Assembly (NCBI RefSeq): GCF_002443255.2
Contig: NW_019211454.1
Span: 15,612,243-15,676,242, forward strand
From: Varroa destructor
Taxonomy: Eukaryota > Arthropoda > Arachnida > Mesostigmata > Varroidae
Direction of reading: 5' to 3'
Length of the DNA stretch: 64,000 nt
A program made the translations under genes and the position numbers. This document shows, in pieces, positions 37,730-51,200 of this stretch. How positions within the stretch are numbered: position 1 is the stretch's first letter; each line of letters starts with the position of its first letter. Under the pieces are notes generated by a model. That model had not been told where the DNA came from. It worked only from the letters and a program-made list of their open reading frames with translations, and made no database searches.

Positions 37730-40700
37730 CTACGTCGTAAGAGGACACATTTGACAAACGTGACCGGCGAAGTAATCAGCCAATAGTTCTTGAGAGATTG
37801 CCGGATTCGTACAGCTGTGAGGATCGCAGGCGTCCGGGAGTGCGCCGAGTGGGTCGTCTGGCTCGACCACGCCCAACATACCCAGCTTCGCTAGTGCTGA
37901 GTTGAAGTCCTTGCTCTGTCTAACAAGGATGTTCAGCAGAAGTTTCTTGAGCCGATCTTTGTACTTGCTGAGGTCAGGGAAACGACTAGCTTGTAAATTA
38001 TGGATCTGCTGTAGTAATTTATTGAGGTCGGCTTCGAAGTCGCCTGCACCGGGAACACTTCTAGCGACAGTGCCATCAGTGCTGTCTGCATTGCCCGACG
38101 CGCCGCTCGTCAAGGAACCCCCTGATGTGGGCAAGACAGGACCGGCAGGGACAGCGTCTCCAAGTGTCACCTACAAAAAGGAAGAGAAAGGACAAGGTGC
38201 CCAAGGTATATCAAATTAAACAACATTAGGAATATTCGTCAAACATGTTGACCACAGTGAGTTTACTTGGCTTTTCCATGGAAATCGTCTCGTAAGGTAT
38301 TTAGCCAGAGATATGTGATTTAACAAAGAGCTTCCGAGCTTTCATTTAGTGGCAAACGTTAGAGTCGCTTAGCAACTTTTACTGTAAAAGTAGCCTAGAC
38401 CTCATTGATGTGCCAAATAACAGTAATAAGCAAGCACTTTTTTGCGACCACGACTGTCTTCATTTACAACACTATATGTATAGAAATGTAGATGATGATA
38501 AAAAAAAAAAGTCTCGAGAATTCGACTTCGTACTAACCTTAGTCGTCAAAATTCAAGTTACGCAAACATACATTTATTAGGCTATTACAAACGAATCCGG
38601 CGGGCTTTGAAATTCAATAGCTTTTGCAATACGGACCTGAATTTCGCGTGTAAAAATTCTAGTAAGCCTTAAACTTGTGATTGAAAACCAGTTAAATTTA
38701 AGGAATAACAGAAGGAAAAACATCCACATTAGTCTTGAAAATGAACGCTTAGTAGTCAAGTTTTTGTTTCTCAAAGGCCACAGTACTACGGAAATTAACT
38801 GAAGACTGGTGAATAGATTACGAAAAAAGACCATAAGTGCAAACACAGTGTATGAACGCTGCAAGCGTTCTAAAAAACCGAAATTGAAGTGTTGAAGACC
38901 AGTGAAGAGGGAATCGGATGTCGGCATCCGAAATACAGGAATGCACTGTCGTCTTTTCACAAAAGCAGAGCTTTGAATATAAGAACTAAGACAAAAACTA
39001 CTTTGCGAAATACACGTAAAAATCGAAACAGTGGATGCGGCCCGCTATTTCGAGTTACTCAGGAGACTCATGGACCATAGCCAGTACAGTCGAAGACATG
39101 CAGTCTAGTCATTTTATAACAACGTCAGGCCTCAGTATCATGCTCCCCTTACTTCCCGACTTGTGAAATAGATGAAAATACTCAAATTGGGCTTCAACCC
39201 ATTGATTCTCCCGATCCAAGTTCTTGTGATTATGGGGCCTTCCTGGTCTGGAAAGGGCTACTTCTGGGTAAGCATATTCTACTATCGATTTATTTCGATA
39301 AGCTGTAGATAGAAAAATCATATATGAAAATCCCAAGAACAAGTATACGTCCAGAATATGCTAAAGTGTTGGAACAAGCATATAAAAAATCCCTCACTCT
39401 CGCTCAACCAAAAAAAAAAAAGTTATCCAATCCCAAGTGTGTCGGATTTACTTGGTAACAGCTTAACAGTTGTACATCAGTTTTCCAGTATGTACTAAAA
39501 ACAAAATTCCCGCCGGGTTCTATGTAGTTTTGAAAATACGTTTGAACGAAGTTTTAGATCAATCAGCCTCTCAAATCAAAATCTTCGCCTTTGGATTTTC
39601 TCGATTGTCCTAAGTTATCCTTTTAGGCTTTTTTTGCTAAATCGCAGGAGGCTAGATCAAGTGAATACTATATTCATTCTATTCTAAATAAAGGCCTTTA
39701 AGCATAGTCAGTGACGTGAACCTTTTCATCTCCAAAGACGCTAAAAAATAGTCCAACATGATTCGTATAAGATGCTTAGCTCCTCTGAGCACCCTCTTAT
39801 GAGGCTGGTTTCTCAATACTTTCTTGACACAATAGTATATCAGTATTTAGTACATTTTTACGGCATTTTTCTGTAAATATAAGCGTCAAATTCAAAAACA
39901 TTTTACACACCGACTCTAAACGACACTAAGTGACCCTATCATAGTAAAACTACATCCAGTGTTAGCACTGCTTGCCATTTATGGTTCAATAGTTGTCGTT
40001 CTGTTTGCGAAATAGGGTTTAGGCTCATCGAAAAACACAAATTTTCACTTGCCTGCAGCTTGGGCTGTACTTTTATTGCCTCTAGAAGGGGTTTAGCGTC
40101 CAGTGAGAAAAGGAATAGAACCGGAATCGACGGATCATCTTGACCCCCGTCACCCGACATGGCAAACATGGCTGCCGCACGCGCAGATGTGTCCGGAGCG
40201 GTGTCCAAGACAATGGCACCAATTGCGCCACAACGTTGGACGTGGCGAGCCTTCTCGATGAACATGCAGTCACCGCGCTCCAATAACGCGATACGACCGG
40301 TCATCGCCGCGCAGTTGGCTACGCCATGACACACCTTCGGAGGGGCGGCCAACACTATTTCGCCAGACACCTGTATCCCAAAAATTCATATGGACAGACA
40401 GAGGCTAAAATGCGAGTACACAGAGTTGTTTTGGTGTAGTAATTTTCCGAGCCACAAGACGAAAAACGACAAAGGGCTCCGATATCAAGGCTTAACGATA
40501 TTGCTGTCAACTGTGGAATGATCATGTTTTTTTGGATTTCCATCTATATTTGAAAAATGAATATTGACCTATTAGCCCGAATGTCGACGGAAAGATGGGC
40601 AACAGAACCTGCGATTCCGACAACATCATGTCGTATATATATAGTTACGGTAACTAATTTGCAGGTGCCAAGAATTTGACATGGTGGCAGCAGAAGCTAT

Positions 40701-42153
40701 TGACATTATTTACAACAGCCGCCAAATTTACTGAACTAATGACAAACGAGGCCGTTAACGAGTAACATACATAAACCTTAAGCAGTCTGCTTGGTTCGAC
40801 TCAAGTTTGATTCACTAACTGGTTAGGAATCGACCTTAAGACTTACTTGATTGTTACTATTCCCGAGATCAGGACCGAACTGGGCCGGACCCGCCGGTAT
40901 TACGACGAGTTTGTCGTCGTCTCTCATGAACTGCACGGATCGCATCTCAGTTTCCGGACGACTATTCGTCTGTTTCGCTAACTGAATCATCTCGTGCATG
41001 AACAGCAGGCCTTCCTGACCATCCGCTGATGACGCGGCGTGGGCCGCATTATGGACCAATTGCATTCGACCGTCGCCCAGCACAGCAACTTGTACACCCA
41101 TCTGGCGAGCTAACTGCACGTGGAGCGGATTAGATACATCGAACTGAGATGCCAGTAGACGTCGTTTCCTGTCGTAGATGAAACGAAACCAAATGCATAA
41201 ACGATAACAGCAAATGATACAGTACTGAAATATCACGAAATAATGCTATATAGATACTTACACCGTATAGATAATTAATTCAACCATTATTTAGTAACTG
41301 GTCAAACTAGTGACGCAATGCGCATCATGCAAACCAATCGCAGCTTTCTCTCAACGTAGATGTGGACCTTTAAATGCTTGAGAAAACAACTTCTTAGTTC
41401 AAGGGTCTAATCCACCGTTAGTGACAAGTCAGCCGTAACAGCTTAGAAATCTGCGAAATAATTTACCTCATCATCTTTGGCTAAAGTTAATATCACATTT
41501 ATCACTAACATCCCTTTGCGCGTCTATTTAGCGTAAACGAGAGAAGTGAGAAGAAGCCATTGACCTGTAGCAGGATAACCAAAGAACGTTTTAAATCCTT
41601 TTTCGTAGCAACGTGACCTGAATGCTAATTGTGTACTACTTCCTGTACAGTCAATAACGGCACGCCAAAAGTCGCGTGAAAATACACAATATGTCCTCTT
41701 TACCAATAACATTCGCGTGGTTTAGGTCGTCAATTCTACTATTCTGACGACGCTTGCGTTCACTACAGACTGTAACCAGAATAAAAAAAAAAAAGCAAAA
41801 TCCACGTTTGTATATGCCCTTAGTTGTTAAGTTTCTATTATTGTCACTGTCTTGGCCTACTTCGTAGTTGTCGGGCAAGATCATACACCTGATCTCCATA
41901 GAACCGTTGAGCGTGATCAATAATAGGGGCACGGCTAGCATAATGGAACGAAAGTTAATAAATTTCTTGCGTGTGTGCGTAGATGGTGTGAACAATAAAA
42001 CGCATCTAATCAATGCAGGGAACCAGGTGAGCTCACAACATAACGGGAAAAATAACTGATGAAGACTCGAAACAGGTAGAAAAACTTAAATGAAAACACT
42101 AAAAAAATGAAGCAACGGAAATTCAAATTTGTAGATTTATTGCATGCTTAGAT

Positions 42154-42220
<67 letters not shown>

Positions 42221-45200
42221 ATATATATGTATGTGTCAACATTCTCAGTTTGGTTACTTCTTTTATTTCTTTGAAATCTTTGTATCCAAGGTCAGTCATT
42301 ACTGTGTAATCGACCTTTTTTTAAACTTGTAGAATAGAAATATGCTCAGTGATGAGAAACGTCTTTTGCTCTAGGGAATAACTTTGTATGGCAATAGGAA
42401 CCGCGCGTAGCGTCAATTTGTGTGACAATGTTTGGAATATACGGAAACAATATGAACTTAATATAAATCAATTCTAAAAACGTGGCCAGAAAAAGATTTT
42501 CCAATAATGAAAGCTTACAGATACTGAGAAGCCTTTACAGCCTTCTACCGTATTGTTCAGGTGATAACCATAATATTCAAATAATTCAATTGGAAAGTTT
42601 AGCGTCCACTTCCCCTGGTTCCGTATAGGATTTCGTCGATGAGCTACAAAGAAGCCTATATCCCTTGGCACTCAGGGGGTTACTGGGATATAAATTCTAA
42701 GATTGTTTTAGTAATTCTTGAAACAGGTTAAAGAAAATGTTAAACTAAAGCGTTCGCTTTAAACAGTGATTAAAAAATGTGGAGTAGAGGTTAGATTTCG
42801 GAAAGTCAAACCTGAGCGATCCTACAATTTTCATAGCTGCACTATATCACTGAAGGCATGTGGTGAGCTTTGCAGTCTTAACAATGATCAGCTAAATCTT
42901 GCCTCAAAGCCGTCGTAGCGAAAAAGTCTTTTTAGAGGGATGGGCCGCTGCGGTATCTTTTTTATTAAAAAAAAGTAATATATGTCATCCACAGGGCATT
43001 ATACTAAGTTAATATTATGGATGACGCCAACTACCTCCGACATTCCTTTTTTCCTAGTTGTTGGGAATCATGTCAGCATTTTGTTAAGAATTTAAGATAA
43101 AACAGTCTGTTCCGTCTCTCTAAACAACAAAACGTTTTTGGGTCGGCAGGGCAAGCTGGTTCACTGTCTCATTCTAAATTATTATCAAAGGTCCACAAGG
43201 GATCCTATTTGTCCTTACCCTTTGATGCCTACGACTCTGCTTAAGGACGACCAACTGTTACGTGGTCATAATAAAATGTCGCACATAATGATATTATATT
43301 TGATACGCACAGCTATGATGGTAGATGCTGCATGAAGAAAATGACTAGCTTTGCTTTGAGCCTAATCTACAAAACTACAGAAAACCATGGAAATGGACAT
43401 AACGTGACGATTGAATACCGTATTTCCTCTCTTGGATAAGAACAAAAACTTTCGGCGATGATATTTCGCGTTACAAGTTTCTGGCATATTGAAAATGCCA
43501 CATTACAACAATTAAAACCTATAAAATTATATCTGGCTTTTCGAGAGCGAAAGAGATGTGCGCGGTTAGCTCAGCTGTAATAATTATGTGATGGGTTAAT
43601 CAAAACCCATGAGGGTGTGGTACATTTTTTAAGATGGTAAAGCTGTAAAATTATTTATATGGGTGTGTATGGAGGCCAGCACAAATTAAGCACTGTGCTC
43701 CCGTTTTAGCACTTCTAGAGTGGTTTCGCGCGTAGCAGACGCATGCAATAGCTAAAATGAGACCCAAAGTGAATAAGGTACGTTGAAATTATAGAGCTCT
43801 CTTCAAAAATTCTAAATACTCTAACCTTATAAAAATCCTACGTACTTCTTGTACTGAGCCGGACAGATTTAACAGCGATAGGACAGATTTTAACTAGGGA
43901 GTACTTGTAACGATGTTCGAACACCTATGTTAAGCCAAATAGCAACATACTAGGTATCGTTTTATTCTCCACAATATGCTTCGCTACTTAACCTACCTTG
44001 TTTTTCACTTTACACGCTCTTGCCCAAACTCGGCCAAATGATTTTAAACGCCTATCAATGTTACACTGAGTTGCTTCAGTCTACGCGCTCGTCGGAGTTG
44101 ACCAAAATTAAATGGCGCGCATCAAATGACGACGCAATAGACGTAACAGTGCACAAAGAGAGCAGCACATGTACAGGCGTTACTTGTCACTTCTCTGAGC
44201 AAAAATTTCGTCATTCGTTAAATCCCTTCACAAGCGAACTTGTTATATCGCTGAAGCAATATCGCACTCCAAGTTTGTCATGACTTAATCTCGCCCAGTG
44301 CATTACGTGCGTCACAATCGAGCAAAGATTCGTAAACTCTGCCGATATAGTACGGTTACGAAGCACGAATACAACAAAAGAAAAATGATTAACGTACTAA
44401 TACGAGGTGGCTTGCCGTCTAAAAAGGTAGGGCCCTGCCAACATCGATTCATCAATCTCACGTGACTGGTAGCAACGGGCTCGCCCTTCCCGCCATTCAG
44501 CGTTGGCCACAACCAAAGCCGCTGGGTCAAGATTGTGATAACCTGAAGAAAAATTTCACTCGCCGACATCTCGCTACCGTAATGAATGGCAAGACTGAGG
44601 AGATCGTCTAGGAAGACGTACTTGACGGGCTGTGAAGGGCAGGTGTCCTCGACTAGGTTCTTAAGCGGCAAGCGAACCTTATCCGCATTACGGGCCACTT
44701 CGCTGTTCGGGCATTCAGCCGTGTCAGCTGCATAACGGCTATGGAGCAAAGTAACTCCAGCCGAAGTTCCGATGGCTCCAGCAGCCAGCGAGGCTGTTGT
44801 GTTCAACTCGGTTGATGCCGGTGAAGGACGTCGTTGAGAGAGACTCAGGGGGAGCAGGTGCGCCTCTGTGGGAATAATGTTAGAAGAACAGAAACAAAAA
44901 TGTCATTGAAACAAAATTATAATAACAAAGAAGAAAGAAGAAGAAAAGCATAAGATTCGTCACAATTTTTAGGTAGATGAACTTTTGTGAATAGACTTAA
45001 CTGTCTTTCCATTTAGCCTGTCTCGATCCTACGGCAAGAAGATAATAATAGGCATGGGTACTTACCTGTTGTGAATATAAATTGATCGATTGCAAGTGGC
45101 ACATCGGCCTTATCAGCAAACAAAAGATAGAGATATTTGAATGTTTCTGCCAGAACGAACGAGTCCATACGATCGTCTTTCGAACCTGTTCGAACGTCTT

Positions 45201-48200
45201 TAACAGCAGCAAAGCCGCATGGAACCCTGGCTAGGCTTTGCAGAGAGTCCACGACCCGACGACCCACTTCTAGATAATATGGATCATCCGTTGCCTAAAC
45301 ATATACAAATACACAACCATTTAAATTCAATAGTAAGACTTATGACAGGAAAATGTTTGCTTCTAAGTTTTCTTTTTTTTTTTGCATGAAGTCGATGTTT
45401 TTTATGAACCTCGTAATTGTTTAGCTGACTTCCCGGTGTCTGCTTCAGTATTGAAATCTAACTAGAGTGAAAAGTAAGATCTCGAGATTGAACGGATCCG
45501 ATACTAAAGCTCTATACCAATACTTTAACACTGACCTTATAGAGAAAATATGTACTTTCGATGAATTCTGGTCTGAGCGGGTGCTGTCCCCAGTGGACCT
45601 GAAAGTCTGTAGTGAATGCCTCCGGAAGGAAATTGTGTCGCTGCATCACCTGATACAACATTTCATGCGTTTCGATGGCGGGCTTAATATCGCCTTTCAG
45701 CACCTGGAGACCAGGCCAGAAGGCAAGCAATGCGTCCATAAAATTCTTTGCATTTGTTGTTGGGCGATGCATGTGAACGTCAACAAGCATGGGACCCTGT
45801 AAACATTTCCAGCGAATACGACTTCGTCATACATGAGGGCGTCTTTCAGCCACCAACAAAAAGAAAAGCTAGGACAAAAAACAGAAACATAACGCCGGGC
45901 GGCCTGGAAGTCTTTGTTAGATAGCTTCAGCCTTGTGTAACATCATTTTATAAGCTGTTAAGTAAGGCAGAATGCAAACAACAGTAAATAGCAGAAAAGT
46001 TGTCTAGTTCCTAATGCACTATATTTGCATTGTGCAGGTATTTATTGTATCATTCATATTCCTTTAACATCTAGATTCGGTGATTACCGGAAAAAAACAC
46101 GTTTGAATACCGCAGCTGAACAAAAATTCGAATTGCAGCAATTAAATTTAATAACTAAGAATATACTCCAAAGCACAGCGGTAGTATGTGACTTAAAAAC
46201 TATAATAAATTGCAAAGCAGTTTCTTATATTTGCTAAAACAGTTGGTTGTTTCTACGGTAGTTTTGGCCTGTTATCGGTGTACCCTCCACTCCATATTTT
46301 TTTTGTATTTTCATAAAACCACTCGTCGCAGCTTGTCGTGCCACCTTCCTACTACGCTCCGTTCTTTCGCTGCTCATAATTTATCACAAGCCATATTGTT
46401 GAAAAGAGAGCTTCAGATATATTTGCATCATAACTAAGTACCAATTGTAATATGCTGTACGTTATTCACTCTATTCAGCCTATAATAAAACAGTCACCAC
46501 TCAATAGGAAACAAACCTGCGAGATATATTTCATCACAGCAGCGTAATGACGTTCGAAGCGCTCGAGGTACGCATCCTCACCCAGCAGGATGTAGCCTTT
46601 GAGGCAGTATTCGTAGTATGAGTCGATTCCCGCACCAACCCCAGAGTCACGTCGCACCCAATCTCCACTGTTAACGTTTATCACAGTACCGACTAAATCA
46701 GATGAGCTGGATAAGTTAAAATGAGAAATCACAAACACAGTTATTATGGTAATTAAGGGCATGAAACCAATTTAAAACAAAACACATCATTTGTCAAAGC
46801 GATTTTTAAGTCAGTTGAGGAAACCAAGCCGAATGTTTATTTCAGTCTAGATGAATCCAGGCTAATTCTAGGACAAATATTTGGCTATCAAATTAGCTGC
46901 TATAATATAACGAACACCGTTGGGGCATGATAATGAGTCTAGAAAATTCCTCTAGATTATCCTTCCTTCTCCAGAACGTAAGATGCGCACTGGATGCAGG
47001 GTATTGCTTTTTGATTAACTAGTATTTACCGATGCCTCTGCAGCCAAAGGTAATCCATGGCTTTGCGTGCTTTTGCTTCAAAAACCGATTCGCCGGTCAA
47101 CCGGGATAATGCTGCGAGCTCAAGGAGCATCGTTCCCGCACAGGCAGTACAGGTTTCGCTGGCTTTTGGCATCGACGGAGATTTCATGCCCCAGCGAAGA
47201 TTTATGCGGGGGTGCGGGATGCCTGCAGCAAATAAAAATTAGATATAACACAAATAGATATTTATTATTAAGACCCATCGGAAACTTCTTTACGGACCGA
47301 CCAATAAAGAACAGGCCAGACAAATCGAAGGGCCCTTAGTCACCGCATTTTGATTACCTCCGAATATACCTTTTATTCACCGTATAGTGTATCAACTATA
47401 GAAGTTAATTCATGTTCATTAACTATAGTTTCTATATTCTTGCTCATCAGCAGAACATTTAAACTGGTTAGTTCGAGTTTTACGTTATCACGGTCGTTTA
47501 AGCATTCCCTCGAACGACTACCTGTTGTTGATGGTCCATTCTAAATTCGGACAATTTCACATGATCCTGAGAACAGTAAGCAAACTCTTCAGTCATACTC
47601 TCATTGCGGTACCGATAACCTGTATATCTATTGAAAGCTTCGTAATGGTTTTTCTGCTTTAGTTTTAGAGGCGACATATATGGATGGTTACCACTAACCT
47701 GTTGTAGAATTGAACGACGGAAGCAGCCGCAAACCAAGCTCTTTTGCCAGCACAAGCAGTTCGCCGTTGTACCATGGCATTCGGCCACGAGTCTCTTGAA
47801 GATATTTTGTTAAGATGTGATTACTCAATAAGCCCCTAGAAGATTAAGAAGATCCATGCTGGGTTAGAATGATTACCTATATGCCCCTTTAACAAAGATA
47901 CAGAAAACTTGTCCGCGTTTCCGATGTGAAATATGTGCATTTTTTTTTTTATATAGAAATGCAAATATATGATCTACATATTTTACGGGAAAAGAATATC
48001 GTTGCTGTAGTTATAATATAGATAGTAATACTATAGTAGTAGAGCGTTTATTTACCCAAGCATCCGAATATTTGTTTCAAACACAGACACGACTACATCA
48101 TTGTCTACTCGGACGTTCTCAATAATCAGCTTTACAGCCCGCTCAAATTCATCCAACTCCCCGAGAATGACCAAGGTGTCCGCCGAATCAACGAGCGTGA

Positions 48201-51200
48201 GAGAAAAACTGTAGAGTAACATTACCATACGTTAGAAATCTACATCTATTTGAAAAGTTTCTTGTACATGTCTCATAGTAATCTCTATTCACAGCTGCAT
48301 TGAGGGTGTATATGTCCGCGTCGGATTTATCGTCCTGAGATTACAGGTTTGGTTCCGGGCAATGTTCCTCAAATATATTTCCTATCTGAATTTCTAATTT
48401 CAGCTGTTTGCTTTGCTAAGCGGCATCACTAGTGTTTGACCAGCGTAAATGTTACTGCACTCCCTATTCGTGATATATTCTATACTGGTCCCTGCCGTGT
48501 CACAAACAATATTGCTAACTTGTATTAAGTAGCTAATCTGTATTTAATTAGTGCCAATAGGCGCTACACTAATCTGGTTTTGTGGCAGCAGAACCGTAAA
48601 TCTTCGTAAGTTCTTTAACAGTTTTTACTGATGTTTTACGGTTAACATAAATACGTACTTTCCCAGTGCGTCATCGATGTCGCCACGGTTTTCCTCGACA
48701 CCCCGAAATCGACCTTTACAACTCAAAGGCATTAATTCGTCTGCTGGAAAAGCGTGGGCCTATAATAATAAAGAGATAATACGGCGTTAGCTATCATTAT
48801 TACTGATGATCGATTCAGAAACACTTATCAAGCGCTGATTAATCGATCTACATTTGGACAGCTTATCATCAAATAGCGTCGCTTCGGCACCGCAAATGTA
48901 TGCATTTCTTCAAGAGATACATACACAATACGTTTTAGAGGTGCCAGTCTTATAATGAGGTAATGTGGCGTGCATATACATCTATGACGAACTAATTATT
49001 ATTTACTTGTTTCGAGCCTTATATCCGGTTATTTAAACTAAAGTTGGCTGCTTCCAACACATACGTCTGCGCCCGGATTCGAGCACAGTCTATTTCGGGT
49101 TTCTCTAGGTATAGTCGGCAAACGCGCGTCCCATTGCACTACTGTGAGGGCCCATTGCGCTTACTTAATACAAACAATTGTCTTCATTTTACATGCTAAT
49201 GGGCATGTGTCCACCATTCGTATTAATGAATTAACATCTAATTAATACGTTCCCGGAGCGGATTTTGTACCTCGCCGGCCTCAGCCACCACCAAGATTCA
49301 CCAAGATTTTTATAAAATTTCTCCCACATCCGCCACGTCAATTCCGCCAACAAATGAATGGAAGGCGACGGTGCCACATACGCCTCTTTGTTCATGGCGG
49401 TCAGAAGCCAAAATGCTACAGAAGTAACTATGAATGCTACGAGGTCACTATGGGGGTAGCATACGGTAGAGGTGCACGTCGAAATCAGGGCATCACGTTT
49501 AGTCGCCGAAAAGCTAACATGAACAAAATGCTTTCGACCTTCAACGTGTCGGGGTGTGTTAGTAGTTCGAGTCGGGTCGTGCAGTCAACATTAATCATCG
49601 TTGCTACTGAAACAGTACCATGCTGAGTGGAGTTGTGTTGCACAAATCAATTCTACGTCCCCCCTCCACTCCTAACCCTGTGATGTCGAACTGGCCAAAT
49701 AATTTTTTTATCAGCGAATGATGAATGTACGTAGATGTAGATAGAGGGTAGCTGTATGCAGAACATGGTGGTTGAACTAAATTGATGCTGCTTTTATTCT
49801 CCCTTCTTTCTAGCGCATTTGAGACACCTTAGAGTGCAGTGAAGCGTTTCAATAGAATATAATGCGATATACTATAAACGAGGTCGAAGGTTGTTCGAGA
49901 GGATAAGATAAATGATTCGAAGGTAAACGTGAAGGTCGACTGTATACATAGCGAAGATAAACTGCTCTAACGTAAGCACGTAACGATGCGTATATTCGTG
50001 GAAATTGTGTAAAGTGTAATTCAAGCGCACCTTTATTCGATACAACTATTTGGCATGGCGAGCTGCAAATCACCGCGGGCCCTCTATAGCCAGAAACACC
50101 CGAGTCGTACATACCACCCTTTCGCTGTGATATGATACAAGAACTGTAGAACAGGATCGTGACTAGTTTGTGATACGTATCACAAACTTATTAATTTCAT
50201 TAAAGTTGACTGAAACTTGCAGATAAATCATCCACAGTTCATTTGTTTCCATATGTCTATAAATAGTGCCACAAGCCCAGCACAAATGGGCAGATATCCT
50301 TTAAAACAATGTTTTACGTACGTACCATATATGAGTTGTAGCCGTGCAGAAACATCTCTTTCACTTGATCCCTGCAAATAACACCAGCAACAGCGATCAG
50401 TTAATAACTTCAGCTGGGAAGGGCCATTCAATATTTGATGGTAATCATTATATTAAAGCTCGCATGTGACAATGCACACTACACATGTCGTCCCACTCCA
50501 TACACATGTAATTGTACCGTAGCCATCAGTGCTTGTACAACCCAGATACATATTATAACACATGTTGTCAACGACACTGCACAAATCAGCACAGCATAAG
50601 CTATACTACCGTCACACAAACACTGATATTTTGTGTAGGATGCTCTAAAAAGTGAAAGCTTCGGAACCCAATCAATTGGAAAAACCTCAATGAGAATTAT
50701 TTGCGCTACACAGGTTGCGTTATTTGTTGGAGATCGTGTGTTCGGCCTCGATCGTCTTTAGAAAGGCCTGTCGAACAGGACACAATTAAAAACATATATC
50801 ACGTTATGGAAATTAGGGGGAAAATTAATAACGCAGTGTAGCAATGTATGTTTGAGCAAAAACTCTAACTGGACATCTGACATCTGTATATATATCGATG
50901 CATCATTAAATACTAAATTGTAAATAAAATCAATACGTTATATGATGAGTAATTTATTGGCCACGCCGCGGAAGCATCCACACGCAAGCCGGTTATATAC
51001 ACACATACATGAACACTAATAATATATCGAGTCTGCTGGGCAGTACACAAGCCTTTCGTTCGGGAAGAGTAAAGGCCAGTAAGCTTCTGATTTCGGAGCC
51101 TGCCCTTGTATCGACCGGTAACGTGCACTGCAAAAACGCTTCTATTTTATAATAAGTTTAGGAATACAGTAACGATACAAATAGAAAGATTATCGATATT

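Noticed and set aside
38577..38960. 127-codon hydrophobic frame on the minus strand between the last two EDEM3 exons
   Set aside because: It starts at GTG, not ATG, lies in an intron and has T-rich composition that produces hydrophobic codons by chance.
43560..43620. tRNA gene candidate (GGTTAGCTCAGCTG)
   Set aside because: The A-box-like part is good but no B-box or acceptor stem pairing follows; at best a decayed tRNA-related remnant.
44312..44621. In-frame continuation of EDEM3 exon 10
   Set aside because: The frame stays open, but using it breaks the phase with the exon at 41168. Ending at 44622 (donor gtacgt) restores both phase and the conserved spacing.
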